A stretch of 9,534 nt of DNA from JBCDBY01 sp039182715 (GTDB taxonomy: Bacteria; Planctomycetota; PLA2): positions 1-9,534 of the forward strand of contig JBCDBY010000178.1 of assembly GCA_039182715.1 (NCBI GenBank). The letters are read 5' to 3'. A program made the translations under genes and the position numbers. This document shows, piece by piece, positions 5,576 through 9,534 of the stretch (positions are counted from its first letter, which is position 1; every line of letters starts with the position of its first letter). The notes below the pieces were generated by a model. It did no database searches. It was not told where the DNA came from and worked only from the letters and a program-made list of their open reading frames with translations.

Positions 5576-6736
5576 TTGGGGAAAGTCACGTTTCGCGTAT
5601 TCGGCTTCTACATCGCCGCCATCTTCGTCCTTTGGGCGGCGGGCCACCAGGCGCGTCCGCCGGTCGAACCGGTGCAGGAGTCTCGAGGGGCTCCCGTCCC
5701 CCTGGCGTGGCCGCTCCCCGATCTCGGCTTCCCTCCCGACGCCATTGTTGCGCGCGAGGAGCTGCCGATCGCGCCCCAGCCGTGGATGAAAGACCGGTTG
5801 GCCGTGGGCATCCCCCACCCGTTCGAGATGCCGGTGCTGGAAATCCCGTCGACGCCCGTGCGCGAGATCCCGTCGGTCATGTTCCCCCCGGCCCCGCCGG
5901 GCCTCGGCGACGGCTCCGGCCGCACGATCCCGCTGGCGGACGCACGACGTGGGCTGACCCCGGGACGTCGCGAAGCGATCCGTGCCATGTTCGCGGGCCA
6001 GAGCTATCTGCTCTACATCGGCCGGCCCGACGCGCCGCGTTTGCCGCCGGTCTCCGACATCGGCGCGCCCCGACACGCCGCCAGCGGCCTACGCTACGAA
6101 TGCATGGGCGACCTCTCGGACCCGGTCCTCGAGGCGTTCGTCGACGACTTCAATGTGGAGATGCTCTACGCCCACAAGCGCGGCCTCGTCGGCAACGCGG
6201 GAGCGCAGCCCATCGACAAGCTGGCGCTCTATCTGCGGCCGGAGCTCGACCCGCTCTTCCTCGAACGGCTTCGCGGCGCGCCGGACGACTGGCCGGACGG
6301 TTGGGTCGTGCACCAGGACGGCGGCACGGTGACGCTCTCGGTCGGAAGCGAGGACGGTCTTCCGAACGGCACGCGGTTCCTGGTTCGGTCCGCGGATGTC
6401 CATCGCACGCTGTTGGGCATGGTCGAGGTGACGCAGGTCTACCGCAAGAGCGCGCAGGCGCGCGTGGTCGAGCGATTCGCCAAGGCGTGGCCGGAGAAGA
6501 TGCGCGTCACGAGCCCGTTCTTTCGCCAGAACGCGCGGGTGCGCGTGCGCGCGCTCGACAGCGATGCGTCGCTGAAGGACATCCTGAAGACCATCCCGGG
6601 CATCGATGTCGTCGAAGGCGAAGCCGACGTCTATGTCGGTCGCGCGCAGCCCCAGCAGCGCATCCCGGGCCGCTGGACGTTCGTCTACGACCGTCTCCTG
6701 CGCTGGTTCCAGCCGCAGCTTCGGAACTCGCGGTAG
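5576..6736 (+). CDS. N-terminally anchored envelope protein, paralog B
   Basis: A 386-residue protein with a TTG start. The first 19 residues differ from paralog A only at residue 18, covering the cytoplasmic tail MGKVTFRVF and most of the membrane segment GFYIAAIFVLWAAG. A Pro-rich linker (about 24-108) has almost no similarity to that of A. The body then realigns: GLGDGSGRTIPLA (109-121), AGQSYLLYIG (140-149), DPVLEAFVDDFN (182-193), RGLVGN (203-208), LALYLRPELDPLF (216-228), SVGSEDGLPNGTRFLV (255-270) and IPGIDVVEGEAD (340-351). The end is RLLRWFQPQLRNSR. Strong conservation of tail, anchor and body against a free linker suggests that the cytoplasmic face and the periplasmic fold are both functional. 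It converges on the kinase gene across 32 bp. No catalytic motif is visible and I cannot name the family. Confidence 0.85.
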   Translation: MGKVTFRVFGFYIAAIFVLWAAGHQARPPVEPVQESRGAPVPLAWPLPDLGFPPDAIVAREELPIAPQPWMKDRLAVGIPHPFEMPVLEIPSTPVREIPSVMFPPAPPGLGDGSGRTIPLADARRGLTPGRREAIRAMFAGQSYLLYIGRPDAPRLPPVSDIGAPRHAASGLRYECMGDLSDPVLEAFVDDFNVEMLYAHKRGLVGNAGAQPIDKLALYLRPELDPLFLERLRGAPDDWPDGWVVHQDGGTVTLSVGSEDGLPNGTRFLVRSADVHRTLLGMVEVTQVYRKSAQARVVERFAKAWPEKMRVTSPFFRQNARVRVRALDSDASLKDILKTIPGIDVVEGEADVYVGRAQPQQRIPGRWTFVYDRLLRWFQPQLRNSR

Positions 6737-6768
6737 GCAGGATTCCCCGTCGGCAGGATTCCCCGCCG
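6737..6768. repeat. Perfectly filled intergenic tandem 16-mer
   Basis: Two copies of a 16-mer (GCAGGATTCCCCGTCG at 6737-6752 and GCAGGATTCCCCGCCG at 6753-6768, 15/16 identical) occupy exactly the space between the stop of paralog B and the stop of the kinase. The equivalent space after paralog A is only three bases. No hairpin terminator is evident. Confidence 0.85.
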
Positions 6769-8229
6769 TTAGGGCACGCGGTAGTGGGACCACCACTGCG
6801 CGGCGCTCTCTTCGGTCCATGCCGTCTCGGCCAGGCATTCGCCGAGCGCCGAGCGCAGCTCGTCGGCGCTTTGCGGGCGCTGCGTGGGCGACTTGGCCAT
6901 GCAGCAGGCGAGCAGCGCGCCGAGCGGCCCGTCGGCCGTCGCGGGTTCGCTGTGCAGGTGCGCGCCGATCAGCTCCGCCGGGCTGCCGACCTCGAAGGGC
7001 AGTCGGCCGGTCAGCAGCTGGTACCCCACCACGCCCAGCGAGTAGAGGTCGGAGCGCGGCGAAGACGATTCGCCGGCAAGGACCTCGGGCGCGATCGTCT
7101 CGGGCGTGCCGCAGAGCATGCCGACCTGCGTGACCGCGATGCCGCTGTTGCGCAGGTCCTTCACGAGGCCGAAGTCGAGCACCTTGGCGACGTCGTGCAT
7201 GCCCGCGCGCCGGCAGAGCACGATGTTGCCGAGCTTCACGTCGCGGTGGACCAGCCCCTGCTCGTGCGCCTCGTGCAGCGACGCGCAGACCTGGCGCAGC
7301 ACGTGGACCACGCGCTCCGACGGCATCGGACCCGACTCACGCAGCACGACTTCGAGGTCGTCTCCGTCGAGCAGCTCCATGGCGTAGTAGAAGACGCCGT
7401 CCGCCGTTCGGCCGTAGTCGTAGATCGCGATGGTGTTGGGATGCTGCAGCTGCGCGGTGTGGCGGACCTCGGTCTCGAAGCGCGCAATCGTCTCCTCGCC
7501 GGCGAGCTCCGGGCGCAGCAGCTTGACCGCCGTCGGGCGCCGCAGCATGTGGTGCGTCGCGCGGTAGACGGTGCCCATCGCACCCTCGCCCAGCTTCTCT
7601 TCGATCTGGTACTGGCCCAGCTTGCGCGCGGTGCGCACCTCGCGACGCAGACGGTAGTTCACGCGCGTGGCGAAGGTCGCCACGGCGACGGCGAGCATCA
7701 TGACGAGCGTGTCCCACATGAGCTGCACGCCCGGGGCCGCCTCGTCGAGCGGCAGGATCCGGCGCACGACCAGGAGCGTGATCGGCGCGGACATCGAAAG
7801 CAGGAAGGTCCGGCGCACGGTGCTGGGGACCGCGACGCCGCGCGCCACGACGAGCAGGCTGACGATCCAGAGCAGACGACGGGCGCCGGGAGTCTCCATC
7901 GCCACGGCATAGATGCCCAGGCAGGTGAACGTGCCGCCGAGCACCAGCGCCGCGTCGAAGAGCGCCAGCGTGCGCTCCGGGTACGGGCGCTTGCGCAGCA
8001 GCACGTAGTTGAAGAGCAGCATCACCACGCCGAGGATGTGGACGATGCGCGCGGGCGCGTGCGGATAGTGCTTCGCCGGCGCCATCCAGCCGGTCACGAA
8101 GTCCATCAGCAGGAACGTGACCGCCACCGTGCTGACGAACACGTACGCGAGCTGCAGCCGCTGCCGCAGGTACGCGTTGGCCTCGACCTGGTAGTCGCCG
8201 CTGCCGAGATCGAGCCCCGCTCCGCTCAC
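6769..8229 (-). CDS. Six-TM membrane Hanks-type Ser/Thr protein kinase
   Basis: A 486-residue protein transferring phosphate from ATP to Ser/Thr at the membrane. Six hydrophobic segments come first (about 27-47, 61-79, 88-109, 117-134, 141-158, 170-190), then a cytoplasmic kinase domain (about 206-465). It looks complete: GEGAMGTVY loop (214-222), AVK Lys236, alpha-C Glu254, HRDVKLGN (328-335), DFG (352-354), APE (380-382), SDLYSLG Asp394 and Arg451. In the activation segment GTPETIAPE, Thr takes the usual Tyr place. The multi-TM part before the kinase is opposite to the common PknB layout (kinase, one TM, extracellular sensor), so the membrane domain itself may sense. The GTG start at 8229-8227 overlaps the TGA of the upstream peptidase gene, with AAGG seven bases before it. 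An in-frame GTG at 8277 is possible but would overlap that gene by 52 bases. A scrap of its C-terminus lies at 5383-5466. Confidence 0.93.
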   Translation of the reverse strand: MSGAGLDLGSGDYQVEANAYLRQRLQLAYVFVSTVAVTFLLMDFVTGWMAPAKHYPHAPARIVHILGVVMLLFNYVLLRKRPYPERTLALFDAALVLGGTFTCLGIYAVAMETPGARRLLWIVSLLVVARGVAVPSTVRRTFLLSMSAPITLLVVRRILPLDEAAPGVQLMWDTLVMMLAVAVATFATRVNYRLRREVRTARKLGQYQIEEKLGEGAMGTVYRATHHMLRRPTAVKLLRPELAGEETIARFETEVRHTAQLQHPNTIAIYDYGRTADGVFYYAMELLDGDDLEVVLRESGPMPSERVVHVLRQVCASLHEAHEQGLVHRDVKLGNIVLCRRAGMHDVAKVLDFGLVKDLRNSGIAVTQVGMLCGTPETIAPEVLAGESSSPRSDLYSLGVVGYQLLTGRLPFEVGSPAELIGAHLHSEPATADGPLGALLACCMAKSPTQRPQSADELRSALGECLAETAWTEESAAQWWSHYRVP

Positions 8230-9534
8230 CCCCGGAACCTTACCCGCATCCGCAGGTTGCGGGCGAGAAAGGTCCACTGGTCGGCGGCGGCGTCGATGCG
8301 CTTGCTGGTCGGGGTGCCGGCACCGTGGCCGCCGCGCGTTTCAACGCGGATCAGGATCGGGGCGGGCCCCTTCTGCGCCTGCTGCAGGCGCGCGGCGTAC
8401 TTGAAGCTGTGCGCCGGCACGACGCGGTCGTCGTGATCGCCCGTGGTGACCATCACCGCGGGGTACGCGATGTTGCGGATGTTGTGGTACGGCGAGTAGG
8501 CGTAGAGCGTCGGGAACATCTTCGGGTCTTCGGCCGAGCCGTACTCGGAGATCCAGAAGCGCCCGATCGTGAAGCGGTGGTAGCGCAGCATGTCCATCAC
8601 GCCCACCGACGGGATCGCCGCCGCGAAGAGCTCCGGCCGCTGGTTGAGGCAGGCGCCGACCAGCAGGCCGCCGTTGCTGCCGCCGGCGATCGCGATCCGC
8701 TTGGGGTTGGAATACTTGTTGTAGACCAGCGACTCGGCCGCGGCGATGAAGTCGTCGAAGACGTTCTGCTTGTTCTCGAGCATGCCCGCTTCGTGCCACG
8801 CCTCGCCGTACTCGCCGCCGCCCCGCAGGTTGGGGACGGCGAGCACGCCGCCCATCTCCATCCAGACCAGGTTGGAGACGGAGAAGTACGGCGTCATCGA
8901 GTTGTTGAACCCGCCGTAGCCGTAGAGCATGACCGGGTTCTTGCCGTTGAGGATGAGCCCGCGCCGGTGGCTGATGAACATCGTCACCCGCGTGCCGTCC
9001 TTGCTCGCGTAGGAGACCTGGCGCGTGAAGTAATTGTCCGGCTTGAAATCGACCTTCGGCTGGCGGAAGACGCTCACCTCGCCGCTCGTGATGTCGTAGC
9101 GGTAGATCGTCGACGGACTGGTGAAGCTCGAATAGGCGAAGAAGGTCTCGGTGTCGCTCCGGCGGCCGTTGAAGCCGTACACGCTGCCGAGCCCGGGCAG
9201 ATCGACCTTGCGCAGCTCCTTGCCGTCGAGACCGAAGACCGTCACCTGCGAGCGCGCGAAGCGCAGGCGGTGGACAAAGAGCTGGCCACCGACCAGCGAG
9301 ATGCTCTCGATGGTCTGCTTCGACTCCGGCACCACCGAAACCCACTTCTCCGCATCCGTCTCGCGCGCATCGATCTTCACCACGCGGCCGTTCGGCGCGT
9401 CGTTGTCGGTGTAGATGTAGAAGAGCGGGCCGTCGTTGCCGAGCACCGAATAGCGCGCGTCGAACGCAGGCAGGAACGGCTTGACCTCACCATCCAGTTC
9501 GAGGTCCTTGAGGTAGAGCGCGTTCGAGCCGGAG
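8226..9534 (-). CDS. Prolyl oligopeptidase family serine peptidase (S9A), 5' end outside window
   Basis: The minus frame is open from base 9533 to TGA at 8228-8226, so the N-terminal part lies beyond the window; the GTG at 9446 is internal. The visible 435 residues start in the beta-propeller (repeated beta stretches such as LFYIYTDND and SPSTIYRYDI). They continue with the complete alpha/beta-hydrolase domain. The triad is seen: Ser in GGSNGG (codon 8678-8676), Asp in DHDDRVVPAHS (probably the second D of DDR) and His in RGGHGAGTPT. YGYGGFNNSMTPYFS and NLRGGGEYGEAWHEAG are also typical of S9A. The family cleaves after proline in short peptides; many members are secreted or periplasmic, but the signal region is not visible. 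It precedes and overlaps the kinase gene by four bases (GTGA), so the two are very probably co-transcribed. Confidence 0.95.
   Translation of the reverse strand, partial: SGSNALYLKDLELDGEVKPFLPAFDARYSVLGNDGPLFYIYTDNDAPNGRVVKIDARETDAEKWVSVVPESKQTIESISLVGGQLFVHRLRFARSQVTVFGLDGKELRKVDLPGLGSVYGFNGRRSDTETFFAYSSFTSPSTIYRYDITSGEVSVFRQPKVDFKPDNYFTRQVSYASKDGTRVTMFISHRRGLILNGKNPVMLYGYGGFNNSMTPYFSVSNLVWMEMGGVLAVPNLRGGGEYGEAWHEAGMLENKQNVFDDFIAAAESLVYNKYSNPKRIAIAGGSNGGLLVGACLNQRPELFAAAIPSVGVMDMLRYHRFTIGRFWISEYGSAEDPKMFPTLYAYSPYHNIRNIAYPAVMVTTGDHDDRVVPAHSFKYAARLQQAQKGPAPILIRVETRGGHGAGTPTSKRIDAAADQWTFLARNLRMRVRFRG

Noticed and set aside
8230..8277. Upstream GTG start for the kinase at 8277
   Set aside because: It would overlap the peptidase gene by 52 bases. 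The GTG at 8229 gives the common four-base stop/start overlap with an AAGG at proper spacing.
5632..8436. A 934-codon open frame on the + strand through paralog B and antisense to the kinase
   Set aside because: It overlaps two genes with well-supported motifs in other frames; the product is compositionally biased and has no domain pattern.

Overview
The window is a very GC-rich bacterial chromosome segment in which nearly every base is coding on one strand or the other. The gene content (a TPR-CHAT protein, a membrane-anchored Hanks-type Ser/Thr kinase, an S9A prolyl oligopeptidase, a DUF6941-type protein, a small zinc-ribbon protein) suits a lineage with elaborate signalling such as Acidobacteriota, Myxococcota or Planctomycetota. 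The sequence alone does not decide which; no rRNA, tRNA or other phylogenetic marker is present.

Layout, left to right. (1) 2-2761, + strand: a TPR/CHAT-domain protein cut by the left edge, whose CHAT domain has Pro and Met at the expected catalytic His and Cys positions. A perfect hairpin sits on its stop codon. (2) 2779-3372: a GGGGCTA-type heptamer array, a 99-residue two-helix membrane protein on the minus strand (2813-3112), a 166-bp nested inverted-repeat element (3157-3322), and a second heptamer array in the opposite sense that abuts the next stop codon. (3) 3370-3804, minus: a DUF6941-like protein, divergent from (4) a zinc-ribbon protein (3830-4177, +), whose stop codon overlaps the ribosome binding site of (5) an N-terminally anchored envelope protein (4189-5379, +). 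(6) 5380-5575: a short intergenic region made of two gene scraps back to back, a decayed C-terminus of the downstream kinase (minus) and a decayed C-terminus of the zinc-ribbon gene (+). (7) 5576-6736, +: a second anchored protein paralogous to (5). (8) 6769-8229, minus: a kinase with six N-terminal membrane segments. (9) 8226-9534, minus: a prolyl oligopeptidase cut by the right edge. Its stop overlaps the kinase start, so the two read as an operon.

The most informative signal is in (4)-(8). The scraps between the two paralogs show that a cassette of zinc-ribbon gene, anchored protein gene and convergent kinase gene was duplicated in tandem and then lost its middle. One copy keeps an intact zinc-ribbon gene, the other an intact kinase gene, and both keep the anchored protein. 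This is an evolutionary argument that the three genes form a unit: a membrane kinase, an envelope protein with a short cytoplasmic tail, and a small cytoplasmic zinc-ribbon protein. I know of no described system of this composition. Its biochemical role is inference only.
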